From an uncultured Eubacteriales bacterium (GTDB taxonomy: Bacteria; Bacillota; Clostridia; Oscillospirales; CAG-272), in the NCBI GenBank assembly GCA_905201895.1, contig CAJKPX010000017.1:1-40233 (forward strand): a stretch of DNA of 40,233 nt, written 5' to 3'. Below, piece by piece: positions 7,074 to 16,067 of the stretch. Position 1 is the first letter of the stretch; every line of letters begins with the position of its first letter. Position numbers and translations under genes: made by a program. The notes below the pieces were generated by a model. It was given only the letters and a program-made list of their open reading frames with translations, was not told where the DNA came from and made no database searches.

Positions 7074-8624
7074 TCAACGCTTGCCAAAAAGCGTGCCGAG
7101 CCACGCTACGTCCTCACGGTCGATCGAACCGCACAGGCGCAACAGCAGCACGTAAAGGGCAAACGCCACCACGCAATGGAGTGCGATCGTCGGTGCGAGC
7201 GGAAATCCGCACCGGGGCAGTCGCTCCAGGATGAAGCGAAGGAGACAGGTTGACACCACGATGCAGGCGAGTGGCTTGTAAACCCATTTGAACAGGCGAA
7301 TGCGAGGGCTTGAAACCGAGAGAAGATGCGCGATGCTGAGCACGGTGTTGAAAAGCTCTGAAAAATAAATGGTGATCAAGTAGCCGTCGATGCCAAGGGT
7401 GGGGATCAGGAGCCACGCAAGAATGACCGAGATCAGTGCGTCGGCAATGTTGACGTTCATCGAGTAGACCTGCTCCCCAAGCCCCTTCATCATGGCATCG
7501 GTCGCGGTGTCGATATACATGATCGGGATCAGGGGGGCGAGCAGACGCAGATAGCGTCCCGTTTCGGTGTTGGGGTAGAGTGCCTCCCCGATTTCCTCTG
7601 AAAAGCAGATGAGAACACCCGCTACACCAATCGAAAAGAGCAACGCCAACCACCACACGCGAGAGATCATATAGCGTATGTGTCGCTCATGTCCCTTGAC
7701 GCGACATTCGGCAAGCTCGGGGATCAAAAGCCCCGAAAAAGATGCGATCAGCGCGGCGGGATAGAGAATGATCGGCATTGCCATGCTGTGAATACTACCG
7801 TAAGCCGAGAGAGCCGCACCGTGAGAAGCGCCGCTGTTGCGCAAACCCTCCGGAATGAGAATGTGTTGTAGAGTCACGAGCCCCGAGCGGATGGCGGCGG
7901 TCAGCGCAATGGGGAGTGAAATCTTCATCAGCTGGGCTCCGATCCGCGTGTGCTCCGCAACAGTGCGCGAGGGCAGGTAGCGGCGACGGTCGAGCAGATA
8001 GAGCAGAAATTCTGCGAAAAACGAAACGATTTCGGCAAGCGTTCCGCCAAGCACCAATGCACAGCAGGTGCTCTCAATATCGTTCCCGACAACGAGCGCC
8101 AGCAGATACATCGACGCTCCGATCTTGACTGCCTGCTCCAGCACCTGCACCGCAGCATTTTTATAGGTGCGTCGCACCGCGGTAAAATATCCCCCAAGTG
8201 CCGAGGAAACTGCAATGAGCGGCAGGGTAATGCCAAAGAGGCGAAGCGAGCGCACGGTTCGTGCATCCTTGAGCCAATGGATGCCGATCGGCTCTGCAAG
8301 AAAAAAGAGCAGGAGTGCAACCGCACCTCCGCTCGAGAGAGCATAGAGGATCGCACGCCGCATCACTGCGCCTGCTCGCTCGGGGTGAGACGTACCGAGC
8401 TCCTCGCTCACCACGCGTGTCACACCAAGGTGGATGCCTGCGCTCGCCAAGGTCAGAGCAAAGCCGTAAACCCCCGACATCAGCGAGAAAAGCCCCATCG
8501 CCTCCGCGCCCGTGCGGTTGGAGATATAAACCTGAAAGCTCACGCCAACCGTTCGCATCAGAAGCGATGCAGCGGTGAGAAGCATCGCATTCCAGAAAAT
8601 TTGTCCCGCCCGTTTCTTTTCCAT
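7074..8624 (-). CDS. spoVB: SpoVB-type polysaccharide/lipid flippase (MOP superfamily)
   Basis: A 516-residue protein with about 12-14 predicted membrane helices, the length and pattern of stage V sporulation protein B in the MOP/MVF flippase superfamily. These flip lipid-linked precursors across the membrane. SpoVB is needed for spore cortex peptidoglycan. The ATG at 8624 is chosen because AAAGGAGG (8633-8640) sits 8 nt upstream; earlier in-frame Met codons have no ribosome site. A sigma-E-like promoter lies at 8656-8682. Family membership is firm, but the exact role is less so because these genomes often carry several paralogues. The neighbouring dpaAB operon and the candidate sporulation promoter support SpoVB. 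Confidence 0.8.
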   Translation of the reverse strand: MEKKRAGQIFWNAMLLTAASLLMRTVGVSFQVYISNRTGAEAMGLFSLMSGVYGFALTLASAGIHLGVTRVVSEELGTSHPERAGAVMRRAILYALSSGGAVALLLFFLAEPIGIHWLKDARTVRSLRLFGITLPLIAVSSALGGYFTAVRRTYKNAAVQVLEQAVKIGASMYLLALVVGNDIESTCCALVLGGTLAEIVSFFAEFLLYLLDRRRYLPSRTVAEHTRIGAQLMKISLPIALTAAIRSGLVTLQHILIPEGLRNSGASHGAALSAYGSIHSMAMPIILYPAALIASFSGLLIPELAECRVKGHERHIRYMISRVWWLALLFSIGVAGVLICFSEEIGEALYPNTETGRYLRLLAPLIPIMYIDTATDAMMKGLGEQVYSMNVNIADALISVILAWLLIPTLGIDGYLITIYFSELFNTVLSIAHLLSVSSPRIRLFKWVYKPLACIVVSTCLLRFILERLPRCGFPLAPTIALHCVVAFALYVLLLRLCGSIDREDVAWLGTLFGKR

Positions 8625-8655
8625 ATTTGCCGCCTCCTTTTGGCTGTCCTTCTTC

Positions 8656-8682
8656 ATTCTATGATGCAGAAAGCACAAATAC
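8656..8682 (-). promoter_or_regulatory. Possible sigma-E promoter of spoVB
   Basis: On the minus strand: GTATT (8678-8682), 14 bases, CATAGAAT (8656-8663). This is 4 of 5 and 7 of 8 against the sigma-E boxes ATATT / CATACAMT. The implied start falls just before the ribosome site. B. subtilis spoVB is sigma-E dependent. Confidence 0.4.
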
Positions 8683-8792
8683 GCATCGTTTTCTTGCAAA
8701 AGGATGCTGTGCGGGCGCTTTTGGGATGGAAAATTATGCAAAAAGCAAAAATAGAAATATTGGAATGCAGAAAAAAACATGCAAAAAGAATA

Positions 8793-8821
8793 TTGACAAA
8801 CAGGCGAAGATATTATATCAT
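8793..8821 (+). promoter_or_regulatory. Sigma-A promoter of the rubredoxin gene
   Basis: TTGACA (8793-8798), 17 bp, TATCAT (8816-8821), about 45 bases before the rubredoxin ATG. Confidence 0.75.
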
Positions 8822-8865
8822 ATTAGAGTCATTTTACATCTGACCAAAAAGGAGAAATAAGAAGT

Positions 8866-9054
8866 ATGCTGATTCACGTTTGTGAGCTTTGCGGCTATGA
8901 GTACAATCCCAAAACGGGAGACCCTGACAATGATATTGCAGAGGGCACCGATTTTGAAGATCTGCCCGAGGATTGGGTTTGCCCTCTGTGCGGCGCATCC
9001 AAGGATGATTTCACCGAGGAGAACGTTGAAAGCGACGAGGATGAGGACATCTGA
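8866..9054 (+). CDS. Rubredoxin
   Basis: A 62-residue small redox protein. Four cysteines, Cys6 and Cys9 (CELCG) and Cys39 and Cys42 (CPLCG), form the single FeS4 site. The spacing, the GDP-x-x-D loop and the EDWVCPLC segment are classic rubredoxin. The last ten residues form an acidic tail beyond the usual end. It carries single electrons in the cytoplasm of anaerobes, often to peroxide- or superoxide-reducing enzymes. It is monocistronic, with its own promoter and terminator. AAAAAGGAG lies 11 nt before the ATG. Confidence 0.95.
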   Translation: MLIHVCELCGYEYNPKTGDPDNDIAEGTDFEDLPEDWVCPLCGASKDDFTEENVESDEDEDI

Positions 9055-9069
9055 ATTGCATCATACTGT

Positions 9070-9111
9070 AAGGGTTGCTTGCCTTTGTGCGGTGGCCCTT
9101 TTCTTTTTTTT
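9070..9111 (+). terminator. Terminator of the rubredoxin gene
   Basis: A 10-bp stem with several G-U pairs (9070-9079 with 9091-9100) is followed by a run of T (9101-9111). Confidence 0.7.
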
Positions 9112-9151
9112 CCTGTTTTGCGAACCCCTGTGAAAAATGATTGTTCGATGG

Positions 9152-9180
9152 TTGACTTTTATTGACCGGTATGGTAAAAT
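9152..9180 (+). promoter_or_regulatory. Sigma-A promoter of polA
   Basis: TTGACT (9152-9157), 17 bp, TAAAAT (9175-9180), 35 bases before the polA ATG. Confidence 0.75.
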
Positions 9181-9215
9181 ATAATAGATAAGAAACAGAA
9201 AAACGGGAGTTGGAT

Positions 9216-11780
9216 ATGAAGAAAAAAATGTTGGCGGTTGACGGAAACAGCATTCTCAACCGTGCTTTTTACGGGATTCGTCCCCTGACCACGAAGGACG
9301 GCTTTTGCACCAATGCGCTCTACGGAATGGTTACCATGATCAGCCGTCAGGCAGAGGCTCTGAAGCCCGACTACTGTGCGGTCGCGTTTGATCTCAAGGC
9401 ACCCACCTTCCGACACAAAATGTACGATGCCTACAAGGCAGGGCGCCGCCCCATGCCCGAGGAGCTTGCCATGCAGCTGCCTGTTGCCAAGGAGCTTCTC
9501 GCCGCCATGGGATACCACGTGCTCGAGCTGGAGGGCTACGAGGCAGATGATATTCTCGGTACGCTCGCTTCCATGTGCGAGAACGCCGATTGCGAGGCGT
9601 ATTTGCTCACGGGTGACCGTGATTCGCTGCAGCTCATCAGCGACCGCGTTCATGTTCTGCTTGCCACCAACACCGACACGTTGGATATGAACGAGGAGGC
9701 TTTTCTTGCCAAATACGGTGTGCCGTCATCCTCCTTCGTCGACGTCAAGGCTCTCATGGGAGATAGCTCCGATAACATTCCGGGTGTGCCCGGTATCGGG
9801 GAAAAGGGGGCACTCAAGCTCATCGGAGAATACGGTTCGCTCGATGGCGTTTACGAGGCACTTCCCACCGCAAAGCATACGCCCTCCATGCGTACCAAGC
9901 TCGAAAACGGGCGCGACAGTGCCTATCTTTCGCGCGATCTGGCGCGGATCTGTCGCAGCGTTCCGCTCGGCAAAACGCTTGAGGACCTGCAAAATCGCGG
10001 TATTCAGGCAGCGGACGCACGCCGACTCTTTCTGCGTCTGGAGTTTTCGGCTTTTCTCAAGCGCTTCGGGTTGGATCGCGTGGATCAAGAGCCGCAGGCA
10101 GAAGGGGAGAACACCGCTGCAGAAGCCGTTGCAGGGGCTTCATTCGACGAAAAGAATATGGGTGTGGTGCAGGTCGATTTAGCGTCGCTTGCCGAGCGCC
10201 TGCGTGACTCCGCTCTGCTTGCCATCGACCCGACAGAGGACGGCTGGATGCTCTCAAACGGGAATGAAATTTGGACGGTCGATGCCTCGGACGACGAGAT
10301 TGTTCCGTTGCTCGATGGCAAAGCTCTGATCTGCTATGATTATAAAACGCTCTGCAAGGCAGGGCACGTCAGCCTCTCGGATAACGCGATTTTTGATCTG
10401 ATGCTCGGCGCATACCTGGTCAATTCGGCAAAGGGCAATTACGAGCTGCCGATGCTCGTTACCGACTACCTCGGTGAGCTTTCCGACACCGAGCGCCCGC
10501 GCATTTCCTACTTTTTCTCGCTTTACGAGCCGATCCGCACCCGTTTGGAGGAGAGCGGACAGGCGGCGCTCCTGACCGAGCTGGAAATTCCGCTGGCACG
10601 CGTGCTTGCCGACATGGAGCGAACGGGATTTTATATTGACCGCGAGGGGATCGCCGCCTACGGCAAGAGCCTTGCAGCGGTTGCAGCCGAGCTCGAATCG
10701 CGCATTTATTTCCACGCGGGGCGCGAGTTCAACATTCAATCGCCCAAGCAGCTGGGAGAGGTGCTGTTCGACACGCTCGGTTTGCCACACTCCAAAAAGA
10801 CCAAAACGGGATATTCCACCGACGTGGAGGTGCTCAATAAGCTCCGCCCCTACCACGAGATCGTGGAGGATATTCTTGACTACCGTCAGGTGATGAAGCT
10901 CAAGAGCACCTACGTGGACGGGCTTCTCAAGGTTGCCGACGCAAGCGGTCGCGTGCACACCAATTTCAAGCAGACGGGAACCGCAACGGGGCGTCTTTCG
11001 TCCACCGAGCCCAATCTCCAAAATATTCCGATCCGCACACCGCTGGGACGTGAGCTGCGCCGCTTTTTCCTGCCCGCCGATCCGAGCTACGTGATCGTGG
11101 ATGCCGACTATTCGCAGATCGAGCTGCGACTGCTGGCGCATATTTCCAATGACCGTAACATGATTGACGCCTTCCTCGGCGGCACCGACATTCACACCTC
11201 CACCGCCGCAACTGTGTTCGGTGTTGATCCCGATGCGGTTACGCTTGAAATGCGAAAAAAAGCAAAGGCGGTCAATTTCGGTATTCTTTACGGTATCGGC
11301 GCCTTCTCGCTCTCGGATGATCTCGGCGTTTCTCGCGCACAGGCGCAGGAATTCATCGACCGCTATCTGGCAAGCTATCCCGGGATCGACGCCTATCTGC
11401 AGGCGATCATCAAGGAGGCTTATGAAAACGGCTACGTTTCCACCCTGTTCGGTCGACGCCGTTATATTCCCGAGCTCGCTGGTACGAACAAAATTCAAAA
11501 GAAGTTCGGTGAGCGCGTGGCAATGAACAGCCCGATCCAGGGCACCGCTGCCGACGTGATCAAGCTTGCAATGGTGCGCGTTTACCAAAAGCTTTGCGAG
11601 AGCGGTATCGACGCGCGACTCATTTTGCAGGTGCATGACGAGCTGCTCATCGAGGCGCATGCCTCGTGTGCCGACCGTGCACGCGAGATCCTCAAGGAGG
11701 AGATGGAGCGTGCGGTCAGCTATTCGGTTCCGCTTGACGTGGATATTCACGTTGGCGCAACGTGGTACGATGCAAAATAA
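9216..11780 (+). CDS. polA: DNA polymerase I
   Basis: An 854-residue family A polymerase for Okazaki fragment processing and repair. It has a 5'-3' exonuclease domain (about 1-290, with EADDILGTL and GVPGIGEKGA), an exonuclease-like middle domain (about 300-450) and the polymerase domain (about 450-854). Polymerase motif A (DADYSQIELR) is near 628, motif B (RKKAKAVNFGILYG) near 678 and motif C (QVHDE) near 805. The 3'-5' proofreading site looks inactive: the usual DTE is replaced by DPTED in LLAIDPTED, as in other Firmicutes PolA proteins. The ATG at 9216 is preferred over an in-frame TTG at 9210 because GGGAG lies 6 nt upstream. It is monocistronic and convergent with ylbJ. Confidence 0.97.
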   Translation: MKKKMLAVDGNSILNRAFYGIRPLTTKDGFCTNALYGMVTMISRQAEALKPDYCAVAFDLKAPTFRHKMYDAYKAGRRPMPEELAMQLPVAKELLAAMGYHVLELEGYEADDILGTLASMCENADCEAYLLTGDRDSLQLISDRVHVLLATNTDTLDMNEEAFLAKYGVPSSSFVDVKALMGDSSDNIPGVPGIGEKGALKLIGEYGSLDGVYEALPTAKHTPSMRTKLENGRDSAYLSRDLARICRSVPLGKTLEDLQNRGIQAADARRLFLRLEFSAFLKRFGLDRVDQEPQAEGENTAAEAVAGASFDEKNMGVVQVDLASLAERLRDSALLAIDPTEDGWMLSNGNEIWTVDASDDEIVPLLDGKALICYDYKTLCKAGHVSLSDNAIFDLMLGAYLVNSAKGNYELPMLVTDYLGELSDTERPRISYFFSLYEPIRTRLEESGQAALLTELEIPLARVLADMERTGFYIDREGIAAYGKSLAAVAAELESRIYFHAGREFNIQSPKQLGEVLFDTLGLPHSKKTKTGYSTDVEVLNKLRPYHEIVEDILDYRQVMKLKSTYVDGLLKVADASGRVHTNFKQTGTATGRLSSTEPNLQNIPIRTPLGRELRRFFLPADPSYVIVDADYSQIELRLLAHISNDRNMIDAFLGGTDIHTSTAATVFGVDPDAVTLEMRKKAKAVNFGILYGIGAFSLSDDLGVSRAQAQEFIDRYLASYPGIDAYLQAIIKEAYENGYVSTLFGRRRYIPELAGTNKIQKKFGERVAMNSPIQGTAADVIKLAMVRVYQKLCESGIDARLILQVHDELLIEAHASCADRAREILKEEMERAVSYSVPLDVDIHVGATWYDAK

Positions 11781-11786
11781 ATTTTC

Positions 11787-11820
11787 AGGGAGACCCCATT
11801 CTGCGGAGTCTCCCTTGCTT
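11787..11820. terminator. Bidirectional terminator between polA and ylbJ
   Basis: Stem AGGGAGAC (11787-11794) pairs with GTCTCCCT (11808-11815). TTGCTTGTT follows on the plus strand, and GAAAATTTATTTT on the minus strand. Confidence 0.7.
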
Positions 11821-11821
11821 G

Positions 11822-12805
11822 TTAGCGTGTGAGGATTGCGATCATGGCAACCGTGAGCCCACCCTGCAGCGCTTTGCCGAGGAGATAGGGGCGTAGCGAT
11901 AGCCCGTGTCCGCTGCAGAAGGAGAGCGTCTGGCAATGCACCGACAGGCCCGACCATCCCGCCGCAAACGCCGCGATCAGACGTGCTGCACGCGCGGAGG
12001 AGAGGGATGCGGCACGCTCCGCGCCGCCCGATAGCTCAAAGATGGTGTGGAGGATCGCAGAAATCGGTTCGGGCAGATCGAGCGGCGCAAGGATGAGTCC
12101 GAGTGCGCCGACGATGGTTGAAAAAAAGACTATGTATGCGCAAACGAGGAGCATGCTCTGCGTTGCCGATCCAACGGCGTCGGTCAGGCGCTTTGCCGCA
12201 GAAGGGCGCACTCCAACGGTGGGGCAGACATGCACGGTTTGCGTTGCCTGCCCCCGTGCTCGCAGGCGAAACAGAATTCCCACAAGCAGTGCGGAAAGCA
12301 GCGTGCAAATATAGAGTGTGATTCCAAAGCGACGGTCCGAGAGCAGCGTGCTGCCAACCGTGCCGATCAGAAAGGCGGGAGAGGGGCAGGAGGCGCATGC
12401 GATGGCACGTTCTGCCTCGTCGCGTGAAATGCTACCTCTTTGATAGGCGTGCAGGGCACAACGCGTACCAATCGGAAAGCCGCAGAGCATTCCGAGGAAA
12501 ACGGCGCAAACTCCGTCATCGGTTAGCCCGAGCAGACGGCGAAGCGGGGAGAACACGCGGCAGATGAGGCGCCGAATTGTCTGCCCTGATACGATCAGCT
12601 CGGAGAGCACCGCAAAGGGAAAAAGCGAGGGGATCACGGTTTTTGCACATACCGTGAGGCCGCGTGTCATAAAAGCGCTTGCAGCCTCGGCGTTCCGCAG
12701 GAGAAGCAGAAGGCAAAAAAGCGTGCAAAAGCCAAAGAGCAGTTCTGCGGCATCGGGGAGCAGGGTACTGCGGGTTCTTTTCTTGGTGTGTTGGACCGGA
12801 GTCAT
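11822..12805 (-). CDS. ylbJ: Sporulation integral membrane protein YlbJ
   Basis: A 327-residue membrane protein with about eight predicted helices and the nucleoside-recognition (Gate) type repeat. Segments such as VIPSLFPFAVLSELI and GMLCGFPIGTRCALHAYQRG match YlbJ. YlbJ is a mother-cell membrane protein needed for heat-resistant spores. The protein is shorter than the roughly 400 residues of the Bacillus homologue, mainly at the C-terminal end. AAAGGAGG lies about 7 nt before the ATG. It is divergent from yqfC over a 109-bp gap; in B. subtilis both are sigma-E genes, but I could not place a convincing sporulation promoter in the gap. Confidence 0.85.
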   Translation of the reverse strand: MTPVQHTKKRTRSTLLPDAAELLFGFCTLFCLLLLLRNAEAASAFMTRGLTVCAKTVIPSLFPFAVLSELIVSGQTIRRLICRVFSPLRRLLGLTDDGVCAVFLGMLCGFPIGTRCALHAYQRGSISRDEAERAIACASCPSPAFLIGTVGSTLLSDRRFGITLYICTLLSALLVGILFRLRARGQATQTVHVCPTVGVRPSAAKRLTDAVGSATQSMLLVCAYIVFFSTIVGALGLILAPLDLPEPISAILHTIFELSGGAERAASLSSARAARLIAAFAAGWSGLSVHCQTLSFCSGHGLSLRPYLLGKALQGGLTVAMIAILTR

Positions 12806-12914
12806 GCCGCACCTCCTTTTTGCATAGGATAAAGCAGTATCGTTGCAATCTACGCGTGCGACGCCGATTTTATTCCCTCAACGGAGCACGCGATCAAGGG
12901 AGGCTTTCGTTTTT

Positions 12915-13211
12915 ATGCAAAAAGAAGAACAACCCAAAAAGAATGATCTTCGCAGCCGTTACGGAATGCAGAGTCTGCTTGCGCGACGCGAGCTGATCGT
13001 GTTGGCGGGAGATTCGCGCGCCACGCTCCACGGTTGCCGCAGAATTCTCCGATATTCCCCCGAAGAAATCCGACTCTGCATTGGTCGGCGCGAGGTCTCG
13101 CTTATGGGTGAGCGGCTGATTTGTACCTGCTTTTCCGCAGGAAGCGTCACGGTGGAGGGCATGATCCGCGCGGTCAGCTTTCTTTCTCCGTCGGGGGGCG
13201 GTCACAGATGA
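12915..13211 (+). CDS. yqfC: Sporulation protein YqfC
   Basis: A 98-residue protein of the YabP/YqfC family. The central region (ELIVLAGDSRATLHGCRRIL, then LCIGRREVSLMGE) shows the beta-rich fold seen in YqfC. YabP is a spore coat assembly factor; YqfC is a sporulation protein whose exact job is not established. The ATG at 12915 is chosen because AGGGAGG lies 11 nt upstream; a longer frame from a TTG at 12843 has no ribosome site. The stop overlaps the yqfD start (ATGA), the standard yqfC-yqfD arrangement. It opens the long cluster running to the DUF6273 gene. Confidence 0.85.
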   Translation: MQKEEQPKKNDLRSRYGMQSLLARRELIVLAGDSRATLHGCRRILRYSPEEIRLCIGRREVSLMGERLICTCFSAGSVTVEGMIRAVSFLSPSGGGHR

Positions 13212-14389
13212 GCCTCTCGTTGTTTCTGCTCGGTAGCCGTCGCGTCGGTTGCAGCGCAGCTTACTCGACGGCGTTGCTTGACCTGTGCCTTCTCAATGGC
13301 ATTCAGTTCGCCGGTTTTTGCACCGCCCCCGACGGCGCGGTTTCCTTTTCTCTCCCAACCGCGGAGGCGAAGCGGCTTCTGCGCCTTGCCAACGCCGCAG
13401 GGATTACGGTTCGGGCAGAGCCGTGGCGCGGGCTTCCTGCGTTCCTTTGGCGTTATCGCCGTCGCGCGGGGCTCTTGGTCGGCGCCGTTCTGATCGCGTT
13501 TTTGTTGACACTTGCCGAGCGTTTTGTTTGGGATGTGCGCGTGACGGGAAACGTGACCATGACCGAGAGTGAGGTGATCGAGGAGCTCCGCTCATGTGGG
13601 TTTGGCGTTGGCTCCTATATCCCGTCGGTGCATGCCGCATCGCTTGAAAATCGCGTCCTGCTTGCCTCGGATCGCATTTCCTGGATTTCAGTCTATCTGG
13701 ACGGAACAGTCGCGCGCGTGCAGGTGATCGAGCACGTGGAAACACCGCCACCAACCGACACCTCGCGTCCTGCCAATCTCGTTGCCGCTGTCGACGGACA
13801 GATCGAGCTGGTCGAGCTCTATCGGGGCAACTGCGTGGTCAAGGTGGGGCAGGCGGTGCGTCGGGGAGACCTGCTTGTGAGCGGTCTTTACGATAGCACG
13901 CTCCACGGCTACCGATACACTCGCGCCGCAGGAAAAATTCTTGCACGCACCGAACGCACGCTTCGCATCGAAATTCCGCTTTCCTATACCGAAAAGGTCT
14001 ATCAGAACGAAAAAATCGGTAAAATTTACCTCCAATTTTTTGATTATTCACTAAAAGTTTTCAAAAGTGTTGGAAATGGGACAGATACATGTGATATAAT
14101 AAAAGAGGAAATCAATCCAAGCCTCCTTGGAGCGCACACGCTTCCGATCGGAATCATGGTTGAAAAATGGGTTCCGTACGTCGAAAGAGCGGCGGTCAGG
14201 TCCCACGAGGATGCGCTCTTGCTTGCCTATGCCGAGCTCGATCGGGAGCTGGCAGGGCTCTCGGAGCAGGTGGAGGTGCTCGGAAAAACGATCCGTACCG
14301 AGCTCGGAGAGGATCGCTTGATTTTGAGCTGCACGCTGTCCTGCATCGAGGATATTGCGTTGCAGAGCGAATTTGAAATTATCGAGTGA
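13208..14389 (+). CDS. yqfD: Sporulation protein YqfD
   Basis: A 393-residue protein matching YqfD of the conserved yqfC-yqfD-phoH cluster. A single membrane segment lies near 96-116 (AGLLVGAVLIAFLLTL). The motif RVTGNVTMTESEVIEEL (about 123-139) and the large extracytoplasmic domain after it are typical. It is thought to act in the mother cell during sporulation, with no known activity. It is translationally coupled to yqfC by ATGA. Bases 14030-14110 are locally AT-rich and contain TATAAT, which could be an internal promoter for phoH. Confidence 0.9.
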   Translation: MSLSLFLLGSRRVGCSAAYSTALLDLCLLNGIQFAGFCTAPDGAVSFSLPTAEAKRLLRLANAAGITVRAEPWRGLPAFLWRYRRRAGLLVGAVLIAFLLTLAERFVWDVRVTGNVTMTESEVIEELRSCGFGVGSYIPSVHAASLENRVLLASDRISWISVYLDGTVARVQVIEHVETPPPTDTSRPANLVAAVDGQIELVELYRGNCVVKVGQAVRRGDLLVSGLYDSTLHGYRYTRAAGKILARTERTLRIEIPLSYTEKVYQNEKIGKIYLQFFDYSLKVFKSVGNGTDTCDIIKEEINPSLLGAHTLPIGIMVEKWVPYVERAAVRSHEDALLLAYAELDRELAGLSEQVEVLGKTIRTELGEDRLILSCTLSCIEDIALQSEFEIIE

Positions 14390-14407
14390 AAAATCGAAAG
14401 GAATTTT

Positions 14408-15460
14408 ATGAACCGTAAAGTGTTTCGCATCAGCCACCCCGGGGCAACCGCCAAGATATTCGGGAATTTCGACAGCAACGCCCGCCTGATCGAGGAGCGC
14501 TTTGCCGTCACCTTGCGCAACCGTGAAAGCGAGTCGGGAGATTCGATCGTGATTGAGGGCGAGCGCGAGGAGGACGTCAACGCCGCCGCACAGTGCGTGG
14601 AATATCTGCATGGTTTGTCGGCAAAAACCGACGTGCTCACCGAGCAATCGGTTCAGTACGCCATTGATATGGTCGGCTCGGGTGAGGGCGGCTCTCTGGC
14701 GGAGTTGAGTGACGAATGCATCTGCCTGACGGTACGCGGCAAGCCCATCAAGGCAAAAACGGTGGGGCAAAAGCAGTATGTCGATCTGATCCGCAAAAAT
14801 ACGATCGTGCTCGGCGTTGGACCGGCAGGAACGGGAAAAACCTTTCTGGCGGTTGCGATGGCGGTGCGAGCCCTGCGCGAGAAGCAGGTCAACCGCATCA
14901 TCCTCACGCGCCCTGCGATTGAGGCGGGCGAGAAGCTCGGATTTCTCCCCGGGGACCTGCAGAGCAAGATCGACCCCTATCTCCGCCCGCTTTACGATGC
15001 ACTCTATGAGATGATGGGCACCGAAAATTACCAGAAGTTGGTGGAAAAGGGCACAATCGAGATCGCACCGCTTGCCTACATGCGCGGACGCACGCTCGAC
15101 GATTCCTTCATCATCCTTGACGAGGCACAAAACGCTACACCCGAGCAGATGAAGATGTTTCTCACGCGCCTGGGCTTCAATTCCAAGGCGGTGGTGACGG
15201 GTGACCTGACCCAAACCGACCTGCCGCGCGGACAGAAAAGCGGACTTTCCACCGCAGTCAAAATTCTTTCGGGCATCGAGGATATCGGAATTCACTATTT
15301 CTCGGAGCGCGATGTGGTGCGTCACCGATTGGTGCAAAAGATCATTCAGGCATATGAAAAATACGATCGGGAGCTCGCACGCCGTGAGGCGGAGCGTCGG
15401 TCGGAGAAGGCAGACAGGGCAGAAAAGAAATTCCGTGCTGAGCGTAAGCCACAGCAGTAA
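14408..15460 (+). CDS. phoH: PhoH family ATPase
   Basis: A 350-residue protein with an N-terminal KH-like region (about 1-75) and a P-loop ATPase domain. Walker A GPAGTGKT is at about 137-144, and Walker B IILDEAQN is near 235-242. PhoH/YbeZ proteins are ATP-dependent RNA-binding proteins that act together with YbeY in rRNA maturation; the next gene here is ybeY. The C-terminal 30 residues are a charged Lys/Arg/Glu tail. AAAGGA lies 5-6 nt before the ATG. Its place between yqfD and ybeY is conserved across Firmicutes. Confidence 0.95.
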   Translation: MNRKVFRISHPGATAKIFGNFDSNARLIEERFAVTLRNRESESGDSIVIEGEREEDVNAAAQCVEYLHGLSAKTDVLTEQSVQYAIDMVGSGEGGSLAELSDECICLTVRGKPIKAKTVGQKQYVDLIRKNTIVLGVGPAGTGKTFLAVAMAVRALREKQVNRIILTRPAIEAGEKLGFLPGDLQSKIDPYLRPLYDALYEMMGTENYQKLVEKGTIEIAPLAYMRGRTLDDSFIILDEAQNATPEQMKMFLTRLGFNSKAVVTGDLTQTDLPRGQKSGLSTAVKILSGIEDIGIHYFSERDVVRHRLVQKIIQAYEKYDRELARREAERRSEKADRAEKKFRAERKPQQ

Positions 15461-15487
15461 AAATCAAACGATAAAGAGGATAAGACA

Positions 15488-15988
15488 ATGACCAGAAAAA
15501 TGAACATGAGAATTTATTTTGAAAATGAAACCGACACCCCCGTCACCTATAAGCTCAAGATGCTGGTACGCCGTGCAGTTGAGGCAACGCTCGATCACGA
15601 GCAGTTCGGCAACGCGGCAGAGGTTTCGGTCACCTTCACCGATAACGAGGGCATTCACGCACTCAACAAAAAGTTCCGCGGTATTGACCGCCCCACCGAC
15701 GTGCTCTCCTTTCCGCTCTTTGATTACGAGGGCGAGACCGATGAGCCCCCCGTGGACGAGCTGATCGGAATGCTTGGCGACATTGTGATTTCGCTCGAGC
15801 AGGCGGCGGCACAGGCGGAAAAATTCGGACATAGCTTTGAGCGCGAGGTTGCCTTCCTCACGGTGCATTCCATGCTCCATCTGCTGGGCTACGATCATGA
15901 AACCGGCGAGGCGGACGAGCTCGATATGCGTGCGCGTCAGCGTGCAATCATGGAGGAGATGGGGCTGTCGGTGGAAAGCGACGGCTGA
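15488..15988 (+). CDS. ybeY: Endoribonuclease YbeY (rRNA maturation factor)
   Basis: A 166-residue zinc metalloprotein. The catalytic metal site HSMLHLLGYDH is at about 126-136, preceded by the family block TDVLSFPLF (about 69-77). YbeY is a single-strand-specific RNase needed for 16S rRNA 3' end maturation and 70S quality control. It works with Era, two genes downstream, and with PhoH, one gene upstream. AGAGGATAAG precedes the ATG at 15488. Confidence 0.95.
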   Translation: MTRKMNMRIYFENETDTPVTYKLKMLVRRAVEATLDHEQFGNAAEVSVTFTDNEGIHALNKKFRGIDRPTDVLSFPLFDYEGETDEPPVDELIGMLGDIVISLEQAAAQAEKFGHSFEREVAFLTVHSMLHLLGYDHETGEADELDMRARQRAIMEEMGLSVESDG

Positions 15989-16067
15989 TCTCCTGCGTGA
16001 GGCAGATTGCCTTCAAGATACGTGCATCAAATTTTTGTTAGAAAGGGAGCTCCCGTGATCGGGGGCT

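Noticed and set aside
12823..12831. Sigma-K -10 box CATAGGATA upstream of yqfC
   Set aside because: The -10 pattern fits, but no AC at the -35 position is found at the right distance and the site overlaps the ylbJ ribosome site.
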